64,000 nt of DNA, taken from Phycisphaeraceae bacterium (lineage in GTDB: Bacteria > Planctomycetota > Phycisphaerae > Phycisphaerales > UBA1924). The notes beneath the pieces are model-generated. The model was given only the letters and a program-made list of their open reading frames with translations. It ran no database searches and was not told where the DNA came from. Every line of letters starts with the position of its first letter. Positions within the stretch are counted from its first letter, which is position 1. Positions 48,455 through 56,764 of the stretch are shown piece after piece. The stretch is from assembly GCA_020639235.1 (NCBI GenBank), contig JACKHC010000001.1, positions 62,001-126,000 of the forward strand, written 5' to 3'. The position numbers and the translations under genes are program-made.

Positions 48455-50503
48455 TCACGGCTCGGGCACGCCTTCGCTCCCGCGCTCAGCGATCGCGTCC
48501 TCGCACTCTTTGAGTGTGCCACGCACGCGCTGCAGCGGAAGGGAGTCGGGCTCGGAGATCGGCTCGATGATCGCCAGCACCTCAAGGCACTCTCGGGCGG
48601 CGAGATCGAAGCGTTCCGTACGCAGATGAAGCAGCGCCAGACTGTAAAGCGTCTGGGCGTAGTCCTCGCCCGACTCGGCGCCCAGTTCACGCCAGAGCGC
48701 CAGAGACTCGTTGTACAACTGCTCGGACTCCTCGAACCGATCGAGCGCCCTGCAGTACGCGGCGAGGTGCTGCTTCCCGCGCGCGATCGCCTTATGGTCG
48801 GTCGGTCTGATTCGTTCGAACATCTCGAGCGAGGCTCTGCAGGGTTGCTCGCCCTCGGCGATACGCCCGGCATGCCAATAACCGCGGCTCAGGTCGTAGT
48901 ACGCTTCGGCAACAACACGATCGGTGGACCCGGTGGAGCGCTGTGTATCGAGCGCTTTGCGGAAGTGAGTGATCGATTTCTCCGGGTCCCAGTTCAAATA
49001 TGCAAGTCCTACGCCCCTGTGCAGGTCCGCGCGATCTGACGGGTAGTCTGCAAAGACGATGTCGATATCGCTCGCGTATTCATCGATGAGTTTCTCGATC
49101 GATGTGACGCGCGGGGCGAGATTCTCCCGATCGATATCTGCCAGCGCGGGGAGGAACTTGGCGTTGAACTTGGCGGACCTCTTTGCTTGATTGAGCGCGC
49201 TGGCCCCGAGTGTGATGATGGTGATGGCGCTGGCGATCACGAGCGCCGCGATCACACCCCCCACCACGACGCCGACGCGGTTGCGGCGGACGAACTTGCG
49301 CATGCGGTACGCCCGGCTCGGCGGGCGGGCCTCGATCGGCTCATCGTCAAGGAACCGACGGATATCCGAGGAAAGCGCGCCGACCGACGCGTACCGCTCG
49401 TCGCGGTCGGGTGCGAGGCAGGTCATGGCGATCCAGTCGAGGTCTCCTTCGATTCGTCGCATCAAGGATGACGCTTCCGAGCTGCGGGACGAGGCGGCTC
49501 GCTCGTTCATTCTCGCGGCGCGGACGCTCGGTCGGATGAGCGGTTCTTCGCGGAGCAGGCGGCTCATTTCGTGAAGGCCGGTGCGCGACAGACGCTCGGC
49601 GTCTATGGGACGGGAGGCGCAGAGGAGTTCGTAGAGGATGACTCCAAGCGCATAGACATCGGTGCGGGTGTCGACACTCGCGCCGGCGGTGTCCATCTGC
49701 TCGGGCGGCATGTACTCGGGCGTGCCGACGAACTGCCCGGCGAGCGTCATGGCGCTGCCGGCGACGAGCGGCTCGTTGAGCGCCTTGGCGATGCCGAAGT
49801 CGATCACCTTCACGAACGGCGAGCCGTCGCGTTCGTGCACGAGCACATTGCTCGGCTTGAGATCCCGGTGGATCACCCCCTTCTGGTGTGCGTGCTGGAC
49901 AGCATCACAAACTTCAATGAACAACCTGAGCCGCGCCTCGATGCCCAGGCTGTGATGGTCACACCAGCGTGTGATCGGTTCGCCGCGGACCAGTTCCATG
50001 ACGAAGTACGGCACGCCGTCGGGCGTCACACCGCCGTCGTAGACACTCGCGACGCCCGGATGGTCCATGATGGCCAGCGCCTGGCGCTCGCCTTCGAAGC
50101 GTGAGACGACAGCGCGTGAGTCCATACCGGGCTTGAGCACCTTGAGGGCCACCTCGCGCCTCATCGGGCGCTGCTGCTCGGCCAGATACACCAGCGCAAA
50201 GCCGCCCTCGCCGAGCAGCTTCGTCACTCGGTACGCGCCGATCTGCTCACCGACGCGGTGCTCGGGATCGAGGCGATCGACGCCTTCGATGGGCGGGAGC
50301 GTGACGGGCGAGTCGAGGAAGCCGTCGTCATCCTGCAATGAGGCGAGAATCTCCAGCACCTCATCGAGCGCCCGCTGATCGTTGGCGCAGCGCGACTCGA
50401 CGAACGCATGACGCTCGCCCGGCTCGAGCCCCAACGCGTGTGCGCAGACCTCATCGATGAGTTGCCTCTGGGCGTCGGTCAGTGGCGGACGGGGGGCGCT
50501 CAT
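48455..50503 (-). CDS. Ser/Thr protein kinase with transmembrane helix and TPR region
   Basis: A 682-residue protein. The kinase domain (about 75-345) has the glycine loop LGEGGFALVYLAEQ, VALKVLKPG, catalytic HRDLKPSN (about 206) and DFGIAK (about 230). A proline/arginine linker leads to one membrane helix (VGVVVGGVIAALVIASAITIITLG, about 408-430). The C-terminal 230 residues are a periplasmic tetratricopeptide-like repeat region. The gene overlaps the ECF sigma gene by ATGA, a planctomycete arrangement in which kinase and sigma factor work together. Confidence 0.92.
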   Translation of the reverse strand: MSAPRPPLTDAQRQLIDEVCAHALGLEPGERHAFVESRCANDQRALDEVLEILASLQDDDGFLDSPVTLPPIEGVDRLDPEHRVGEQIGAYRVTKLLGEGGFALVYLAEQQRPMRREVALKVLKPGMDSRAVVSRFEGERQALAIMDHPGVASVYDGGVTPDGVPYFVMELVRGEPITRWCDHHSLGIEARLRLFIEVCDAVQHAHQKGVIHRDLKPSNVLVHERDGSPFVKVIDFGIAKALNEPLVAGSAMTLAGQFVGTPEYMPPEQMDTAGASVDTRTDVYALGVILYELLCASRPIDAERLSRTGLHEMSRLLREEPLIRPSVRAARMNERAASSRSSEASSLMRRIEGDLDWIAMTCLAPDRDERYASVGALSSDIRRFLDDEPIEARPPSRAYRMRKFVRRNRVGVVVGGVIAALVIASAITIITLGASALNQAKRSAKFNAKFLPALADIDRENLAPRVTSIEKLIDEYASDIDIVFADYPSDRADLHRGVGLAYLNWDPEKSITHFRKALDTQRSTGSTDRVVAEAYYDLSRGYWHAGRIAEGEQPCRASLEMFERIRPTDHKAIARGKQHLAAYCRALDRFEESEQLYNESLALWRELGAESGEDYAQTLYSLALLHLRTERFDLAARECLEVLAIIEPISEPDSLPLQRVRGTLKECEDAIAERGSEGVPEP

Positions 50504-51093
50504 TGGGAGTCGCCGGCGAGTTCCTTGCGGAGCCAGGCGCGCGCGAGCTGCCAGTCGGCCGACACCGTGGACTCAGCCATATTGAGCAACTCCGCCGTCT
50601 GCGCGATGCTGCGCCCAGCAAAGTAGCGATGCATGACAACCTCGAACCAGCGAGGATTGAACGACTCCAGGCGCGAGAGCGCCTCATCCAGGTCCAGAAA
50701 CCCCGACGGTGTCATCAGCTCATCAGCGCCGCTGTCGAGATGCTCGTTGATCTGCGCCGGCTTCTGACCGCCGCCGCGCTTCTGCGCAGCCTGTGAGCGC
50801 CAGTAGTCGCGGCAGATAGTGCGCATCGCCAGCGCGACGGTGCGGAAGAATGTGGCCCGGCTCTCGGGAATGTCCCTGGGCGGCGGCGGGAACCGGCGCT
50901 CGAACTCGACAAACAACTCGTTGACAATCACGGTGGGTTGGAGCGTGTCGCCCGCGCGGCCGGCGCGGGGCGTCCTCCGGGCGATGCCGCGCAACTCCGA
51001 GTAGATGCGCTCGTAGAGACGCTCCCGCGCCGCGGGGTCGCCCCCCCGAGCGTCGCCGATCATCCGAGTGAGATCGTCCGGCCGCGGGTCCAC
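50500..51093 (-). CDS. ECF-type RNA polymerase sigma factor (planctomycete kinase-linked group)
   Basis: Read from the GTG at 51091-51093 it has 197 residues; a GTG at 51141 would add 16 unconvincing residues. Region 2 is visible as ARERLYERIYSELRGIARR ... VNELFVEFERRF ... FFRTVALAMRTICRDYWRSQAAQKRGG. Region 4 is LDEALSRLESFNPRWFEVVMHRYFAGRSIAQTAELLNMAESTVSADWQLARAWL. This is the group of ECF sigma factors linked to Ser/Thr kinases in planctomycetes, with no anti-sigma gene. The stop overlaps the kinase start by ATGA. Confidence 0.9.
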   Translation of the reverse strand: MDPRPDDLTRMIGDARGGDPAARERLYERIYSELRGIARRTPRAGRAGDTLQPTVIVNELFVEFERRFPPPPRDIPESRATFFRTVALAMRTICRDYWRSQAAQKRGGGQKPAQINEHLDSGADELMTPSGFLDLDEALSRLESFNPRWFEVVMHRYFAGRSIAQTAELLNMAESTVSADWQLARAWLRKELAGDSQ

Positions 51094-51268
51094 GTCCGCA
51101 GTATAGGTCCGTCGCGTGCTACCCAAACAACGCGCTATCACACTTCACCTGGGCCCGCCGCATCATTTTCTTGCCTTTCGTCGGGGAGATACGGGTCGCC
51201 TTTCCAGAGGGTCAGGTGTCGGCGGGAGGGCCGGCACACTCATGAAACCCATTCCACTGGAGGCAACA

Positions 51269-52648
51269 ATGAATACCCGCAAGAACAGCAACGAGAGCGT
51301 CACCCGCCTGATCCGCCTGGCCGGTGCCGCCATGGTCTATTCCGCGGCATCGACCGCGAACGCGCAGGCCGGCGCCTGCTCCGATTGCTTCGATGTGCAG
51401 TTCTCCATCGACATCGGCTCCGATCGCGAACTGAGCGATCCGTTCACCCCGGGCAACAACCTGATGGACCCGGGCGACGTGTATTCATGGTTCCGCCCCC
51501 TCATGGCAAGCCCGCAGGACGGCTCCGTGCTCGACGACATGATGATCTTCGCGGGCTTTGATCCGGCTCCCGATGACGATATCGCGGGCTCGATCGCCCC
51601 CATCTGCCTGGGCGGCCCGATTCAGCAGTTCGCGTTCGAGTTCTTCGACCTCGACGGCGTGGACCGCATCTCGGTCGATCTTCGCCTGCTGATCAATCCC
51701 GACGGCCCGAACGGCATGCCGATCCCGCAGTTCGGCGCCCCGTGCATCTATGACCTGAAGCACCTCATCATCTCATTCGATGACGATCGTGCCCTCAACT
51801 GGCTCAACTGCGATGTGCCGGTCAACTCGTTCAGCCCGATGGGGGCGTTGTACGGCATGGCCGCCACCGACGACGAAGTCATCGCGATCGATATCGATCC
51901 ATTCTTCGGAGCGGTATTGAGCTTCACCCCTTGGCTCGACGAGCGCGATCTGAATGTCAATCTGTCGGCGACTCCCGGCTTCAACACGCAGGAGTTCGAT
52001 GATGACACCGACGCACTTGATATCAACATCCGATCCGCCGACGGCATCGACGAGTGCAGGGAGTCCTATTTCTCGGCTGACCACGAAGCCCACCACCTCG
52101 ACGCGTTCGGTGTCCCGCTCGACCCGGGCTCCATCTACTACGCCGTCCCCGGATTCGGGCCCGTCAAAGTTGTGGACGACATGATCCACCTCGGCATCCC
52201 CGAGTCTGCGGATGTCGACGCGTTCGAGTTCGTCTGGGCGCCGGGCATCAATGTCGGCGGGCCCGGCCCCTACCTCGCTGTTGTCTTCTCCGTTGATGAC
52301 GACGACCCCGCCACACCCGGCGATGAGTCGGGCGGTCTCAGCCCCGGCCAGTTGTACCTCTCTTACTTCGGCGGCTTCTCGATCCCGCTGCTCATCAACC
52401 CGCTGCCCGACGATGTCGACGCGATCGCCGCCTACTGCGGCAATCCGTCCGACCCCGCGGTGTTCGCGCCCATCAAGTGCGACGCGGACACCAACGGCGA
52501 CGGCATCGTGAACATCAACGACCTCAACATCATCCTCTCGCAATGGGGGACCTCGGGCCCCGAAGGCGACCTCAATGACGACGGCATTGTCGATGTGAAC
52601 GACCTGAATCTCGTGCTGGCGAGCTGGGGCCAGAACTGCAGGTGCTGA
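51269..52648 (+). CDS. Secreted protein with dockerin-type C-terminal repeats
   Basis: A 459-residue protein from the ATG at 51269 with GGAGG upstream. The N-terminus MNTRKNSNES...RLIRLAGAAMVYSAASTANAQA is a signal peptide with a likely cut after ANAQA. The body is acidic (pI low) and beta-rich with no enzymatic motif seen. The C-terminus has two dockerin-type repeats: CDADTNGDGIVNINDLNIILSQW and GDLNDDGIVDVNDLNLVLASW. An intrinsic terminator follows at 52689. It is a likely secreted or surface protein of unknown role. Confidence 0.85.
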   Translation: MNTRKNSNESVTRLIRLAGAAMVYSAASTANAQAGACSDCFDVQFSIDIGSDRELSDPFTPGNNLMDPGDVYSWFRPLMASPQDGSVLDDMMIFAGFDPAPDDDIAGSIAPICLGGPIQQFAFEFFDLDGVDRISVDLRLLINPDGPNGMPIPQFGAPCIYDLKHLIISFDDDRALNWLNCDVPVNSFSPMGALYGMAATDDEVIAIDIDPFFGAVLSFTPWLDERDLNVNLSATPGFNTQEFDDDTDALDINIRSADGIDECRESYFSADHEAHHLDAFGVPLDPGSIYYAVPGFGPVKVVDDMIHLGIPESADVDAFEFVWAPGINVGGPGPYLAVVFSVDDDDPATPGDESGGLSPGQLYLSYFGGFSIPLLINPLPDDVDAIAAYCGNPSDPAVFAPIKCDADTNGDGIVNINDLNIILSQWGTSGPEGDLNDDGIVDVNDLNLVLASWGQNCRC

Positions 52649-52688
52649 AATCCGCCTCCGCCCCTTCCCTTCTGCGGCAACCAACGGG

Positions 52689-52724
52689 CGCCCGATCGGA
52701 CAACTCCGGTCGGGCGTTCTTCTT
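52689..52724 (+). terminator. Intrinsic terminator after the dockerin-type protein
   Basis: CGCCCGATCGG (52689-52699) pairs with CCGGTCGGGCG (52706-52716), one T-G pair, followed by TTCTTCTT. It lies 41 bp after the stop codon. Confidence 0.85.
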
Positions 52725-52742
52725 GGATCCGGTTGCCATGCG

Positions 52743-53708
52743 CTATCCGAAGTGGTTGCAGTTCGTGCAGACCGTGACACCTCGGCGCATGGGCAGATTC
52801 ATCCGCAGGGCACGACGACTCGGCTCGTTATAAATGTCGAGCAGGTGCTGATCCGCGACATGACCCCAGGATCGGTCGCCCTCGTGATCGAGCGTGCACC
52901 AAGCGACCTTGCCGGATGAGAGGATCGGCATGTGGAACCATTGCCAGCACCCGGTATAAGGCACCGGCCCGACAGTGGGCGTCTCGACGCTCCCGAGCCA
53001 GTTGTATCGATTCGTCACACGGTGCTGGAATCTCGGCCAGCGATCACGAGTCCAGTCGAGGAACTCGCGATCGGCATCGGTGGCGTCACCGACGCGCGTC
53101 ACCAGCGGTGTGAAGCACACTTGGCTCGCCTCGACCATCGCGTGTAGCGCGTCGATATTCGCGACAGTCTGGTCGTAGCGCAGCCCCATGACATGCTCGT
53201 ACACTTCCTTCCGGTGGTCGTTGAAACTCAAGACGAACTGCGTAACCCGGCGCAGATCGCAGAGCTTGTCGAGCACCGAACCGACCAAAGGGGACGCATT
53301 GGTGAAGAACCACAGACTTACCTGCGGGAATCTGTGCTCGAGTTCGAGCGCCAGCCCTGGCACGCGCTTGTCGGCGAAGGGCTCGTTCATCCGCGCCAGA
53401 TTGACTTCGAGGGGGAGGTCCTTCGGCATGTCGTCGATGTCGTCGAGCACCTTCGCGAGGAGTTCGTCGGGCATCCGCTCGCCCTTGCGCCGCATGGACG
53501 GGTACGGGCAGAAATCACATGAGGCATTGCACAACGCGCGTGACTCGAGTCCGATGTGCAAGGGATAATCGATGTATCGGCTCTGGGACAGCCACTCGGC
53601 GTGGGCGGCGTAGGTGCGTTCCTTCTCGTCGGGCACATGGCCCGGGGAAGCAACGCTCCCGTCGATTGTCAGGTGCGCGGGTGTGTCCCGTGCGGGGGCG
53701 TGTGGCAT
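52743..53708 (-). CDS. Radical SAM/SPASM-type enzyme
   Basis: A 321-residue protein. The 4Fe-4S binding motif is CNASCDFC (Cys60, Cys64, Cys67). Downstream, a VNLARMNEPF segment takes the place of the usual GGEP motif. The C-terminus has further cysteines (GCWQWFHMPILSSGKVAWCTLDHEGD and CTNCNHFG) matching a SPASM-like auxiliary cluster domain. Such enzymes modify peptides, sugars or nucleosides; the substrate cannot be told. It is transcribed toward the terminator of the preceding gene and stands alone. Confidence 0.88.
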   Translation of the reverse strand: MPHAPARDTPAHLTIDGSVASPGHVPDEKERTYAAHAEWLSQSRYIDYPLHIGLESRALCNASCDFCPYPSMRRKGERMPDELLAKVLDDIDDMPKDLPLEVNLARMNEPFADKRVPGLALELEHRFPQVSLWFFTNASPLVGSVLDKLCDLRRVTQFVLSFNDHRKEVYEHVMGLRYDQTVANIDALHAMVEASQVCFTPLVTRVGDATDADREFLDWTRDRWPRFQHRVTNRYNWLGSVETPTVGPVPYTGCWQWFHMPILSSGKVAWCTLDHEGDRSWGHVADQHLLDIYNEPSRRALRMNLPMRRGVTVCTNCNHFG

Positions 53709-53766
53709 ACTGACACTATCGACGCGGAGGTCGGATCGTATTCAATGAAGCCGGGAAGCCAGCCGG

Positions 53767-55638
53767 TCAGGGCGAGATGTGGAAGGGGAACACAAACGGC
53801 GTGATCGCAACCGTAGTGACGCCCATCAGCAGATTCATCGGGACGCCGATGCGCAGGAAGTCTTTGAGTGTGTACCCGCCGGGGCCGTAGACCATGAGAT
53901 TGGTCTGGTACCCGAGCGGCGTTGCGAAGCTGGCCGACCCGGCCATCATGATCGCGATGACGAACGGCATGAAGTTCACATCGAGCCCCTGCGCGGTCTC
54001 CATCGCAATGGGGAATGTCAGCGCCACGGCGGCATTGTTCGTGATCACCTCGGTCATCAGCATCGTGACGAAGTAGATCGCGATGAGCGCGAGCCACGGG
54101 TTGTCACGCGCGATACCCAGAACCGCCCCGGCCATACCGGCCGCCGCGCCGGAACTCTCCATCGCGGCGCCCAGCCCGAGCGCAGCACCGATGACGATGA
54201 GCACCGACCAATCGATCCCCTGACGTGCCTCGGAAACGGTGCAGCAGCGCGTGATCACCATCGCGCCCGCGGCCAGAAGTGCGGCGGCGAGCATGTCGTA
54301 CACGCCGATCGTTGCCAGCGCGACCATCGCGATGAGGATGAACACCGCCAGCGGCGCCTTGGCGTGACGCCGGGGCGTCGAGTCCTCCAGGGCGCTGACG
54401 AGCAGGAAGTCACGCGAGTTGCGCGTCCGCTCGCCGAAGCCCGGCTCGGCCTCGACGAGCAGCACATCGCCCGGCTCGAGTTCGATGTCGCCCAACTTGC
54501 CCCGGACGCGTTCGCCGTTGCGCGCCACGGCGATCACCGCGCCGTCGTACACATTGCGGAACCGGCCCTGACGGATCGTCTTGCCCACAAGGGCGCACGA
54601 AGGCGAGACCACGGCCTCGAACAGACGCCTCCGGTAGCGCGGGGAGTCCAGCTTGAACACCTGATTCGTCGCGGGAACGAGGCCACGGAGGTTGGCGACG
54701 TCGCGTATCGACTCCACGACGCCCGCGAAGAGCAGCCGGTCCTCGGCGCGCAGCACCTGATCTGGACCGATCGCGGAGAGGACCTCGCCCTCGCGGTCAA
54801 TCTCAACAAGGAAGCAACCCGGCAGATTGCGAAGCCCCGCCTGCTCGACGGTCTTTCCGGCGAGCGGGCTGCCCGCGGGGACCATAAGTTCGAGCGTGTA
54901 CTCCTTGGGGTCGGCCATCACATTGCTGGCCGACTTGCGATCGGGCAGGAGTTTGGGCGCCACGAAGATCAGGAAGAACATGCCCACGATCGCGCAAGGG
55001 AGCCCGACCCATGTGATGGTGAACATCCCGAGCTTCCCGTCGATCGATCCCGGATTGGCCAGGACAAGGCCCGCGACAACGAGGTTGGTGCTGGTCCCGA
55101 TGAGCGAGCAGGTGCCGCCGATGATTGCCGAATACGAAAGCGGGATCATGAGTTTGGAGGGCGAGACTTTGAGTTTCTTCGCCCAGTCCGAGATCGCGGG
55201 AATCATCATCGCCACGACGGGCGTGTTATTCAGGAAGACGCTCATCCCCCAGACGGGAAACACCACACGCACCAGCGCACGCCGCAGCCCCTTGGGGCGA
55301 CCCAGCAAACTCCCGGCGATCCAGTCCACGCCCCCTGTCTCGCGAAGCCCCGCGACAACGACGAACAGCACCCCCACCGTCAACATTCCCGTGTTGCTGA
55401 AGCCGGCGAAGGCGTCGCGGAGGTTGACCACGCCCATCTTCCACCCGGCATCGGTCGGGACGGGGATCACCACCAGCGCTGTCAGCGCCGCGGCCATGAT
55501 TGCGTCGGGCGCTATCCGCGAGAACGCGAGCAGGGCGAGCACCCCGACGATCAGCGCGATGACGATCCATGCTTCGATGCCCAAGACCGATTCTCCGCTC
55601 GGAGAGGAAGGGGCGAGCCGTCCGGCCGCCCGCTCCAT
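53767..55638 (-). CDS. SLC13-type anion permease with RCK_C domains
   Basis: A 623-residue protein from the ATG at 55636-55638; TTG at 55650 or a later TTG near the first helix are alternatives. It has about 11-12 membrane helices in two halves separated by a cytoplasmic loop (about 210-395) that contains two TrkA-C/RCK_C-like domains (EYTLELMVPAGSPLAGKTVEQAG; SCALVGKTIRQGRFRN). A GGTCSLIGTSTNLVV motif (about 175-189) and a mirrored TNNAAVALTFPIA motif late in the protein mark the DASS/SLC13 superfamily. It likely carries sulfate, dicarboxylate or another anion with sodium. Confidence 0.88.
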   Translation of the reverse strand: MERAAGRLAPSSPSGESVLGIEAWIVIALIVGVLALLAFSRIAPDAIMAAALTALVVIPVPTDAGWKMGVVNLRDAFAGFSNTGMLTVGVLFVVVAGLRETGGVDWIAGSLLGRPKGLRRALVRVVFPVWGMSVFLNNTPVVAMMIPAISDWAKKLKVSPSKLMIPLSYSAIIGGTCSLIGTSTNLVVAGLVLANPGSIDGKLGMFTITWVGLPCAIVGMFFLIFVAPKLLPDRKSASNVMADPKEYTLELMVPAGSPLAGKTVEQAGLRNLPGCFLVEIDREGEVLSAIGPDQVLRAEDRLLFAGVVESIRDVANLRGLVPATNQVFKLDSPRYRRRLFEAVVSPSCALVGKTIRQGRFRNVYDGAVIAVARNGERVRGKLGDIELEPGDVLLVEAEPGFGERTRNSRDFLLVSALEDSTPRRHAKAPLAVFILIAMVALATIGVYDMLAAALLAAGAMVITRCCTVSEARQGIDWSVLIVIGAALGLGAAMESSGAAAGMAGAVLGIARDNPWLALIAIYFVTMLMTEVITNNAAVALTFPIAMETAQGLDVNFMPFVIAIMMAGSASFATPLGYQTNLMVYGPGGYTLKDFLRIGVPMNLLMGVTTVAITPFVFPFHISP

Positions 55639-55759
55639 CCGCCCAGCCAACGAATCGCGCCGCAGAGCGGGACGCGTTTGCCCAGATCATCGCATATCGA
55701 GCCGATCAGCGCGAACCGTCCATGATTGGGTGCGTTCGGAACGCATCTTGAGTCGGAAG

Positions 55760-55832
55760 TGGAGCGGACCGGGATCGAACCGGCAACCCCTAGCTTGCAA
55801 AGCTAGTGCTCTCCCAATTGAGCTACCGCCCC
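55760..55832 (-). tRNA. tRNA-Ala(UGC)
   Basis: A 73-nt cloverleaf on the minus strand. The acceptor is GGGGCGG/CCGCTCC with the alanine identity wobble G3-U70, the anticodon stem CTAGC/GCTAG with loop TTTGCAA (anticodon TGC), and the T-loop TTCGATC. There is no encoded CCA. Confidence 0.97.
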
Positions 55833-55880
55833 AGCGGTGGCCCAACTATACCCCGACGACCACCCCGGTACGATTCGAGC

Positions 55881-56534
55881 ATGCCCGCAGACCCGCCAGC
55901 CGACCACCCCGAGTTCCCTTCGCCGTTCATTCTGGGCGTCGCGGGCGCTATCGGCGCGGGTAAGTCCGCCGTCGCTCATTCGTTCGCGGCTCTGGGGTGT
56001 GTCGTGGTGGATTTCGACGCCGAGGCCAAGGCCGCGCTCGATCGCAAGGATGTCCGCCGACGTCTCATCGAATGGTGGGGTATCGATATGATCGCTCCGA
56101 CCGGGCTCGTGGAGCGGGCCGAGGTGGCGAGGGTGATTTTCGCCAACGACGCCGCCCGGTTGCGCCTCGAGCGCCTCGTGCATCCGCTCATTTGGCGGAG
56201 TCGGAACGAAGCACGCGCAGCAGCGAGGGGGGCGGGCGCCCCCGGCATCATTTTGGACGCCCCCCTTCTATTTGAGACGGGTCTCGCCGACTCCTGCGAC
56301 GCCGTGGTCTTCGTCGATGCCCCGGAGGTGCTCCGTCTGGAGCGTCTCGCGGCCCGTGGATGGAGCCGGGTAGAACTCGCCCGGCGAGAGCGGGCCCAGA
56401 TGCCGATCGACGAAAAACGCCGTCTGGCCCGGTTCGAGATCATAAATGACGGGTCAATGGACAACTTGCGGGGACAGGTGGGCACCCTGTTTGCTATACT
56501 GTGTGGGCACGCGAAACCGGGTGCAGGGCGGTAG
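55881..56534 (+). CDS. coaE: Dephospho-CoA kinase
   Basis: A 217-residue protein beginning MPADPPADHPEFP, of normal length for CoaE. P-loop GAIGAGKS (22-29); then VVDFDAEAK (adenylate-kinase-like acceptor site), HPLIWRS, ILDAPLLFETGL (Walker B region) and VFVDAPEVLRLERL, all CoaE family features. It phosphorylates the 3'-OH of dephospho-CoA, the last step of coenzyme A synthesis, in the cytoplasm. It lies upstream of rho, separated from it by about 230 bp. The start at 55881 avoids overlap with tRNA-Ala. Confidence 0.95.
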   Translation: MPADPPADHPEFPSPFILGVAGAIGAGKSAVAHSFAALGCVVVDFDAEAKAALDRKDVRRRLIEWWGIDMIAPTGLVERAEVARVIFANDAARLRLERLVHPLIWRSRNEARAAARGAGAPGIILDAPLLFETGLADSCDAVVFVDAPEVLRLERLAARGWSRVELARRERAQMPIDEKRRLARFEIINDGSMDNLRGQVGTLFAILCGHAKPGAGR

Positions 56535-56764
56535 GGGCCCCCTGTTCGGACCCAGGATGACCCGCGAGCCGCTCCCCCTCACTTCACGATGCCGCCCGAC
56601 ACGGGCATGGGATGCGGCGATCATCCGCAAGCGCGATGGCGAGTGTTCCCCTTTCCTGCATCCACACGAGAGCGCACTTCCTTCATTCATCCAGAACGGA
56701 TCGATCCCGGGCGGACGGGCACAACGCCTGTTCGGGTGCGGGACAAACCAATCAGAGAGTCAAC

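Noticed and set aside
53779..55725. 648-residue open frame on the plus strand
   Set aside because: It is antisense to the SLC13-type permease, His/Arg/Asp-rich, with no membrane or catalytic pattern.
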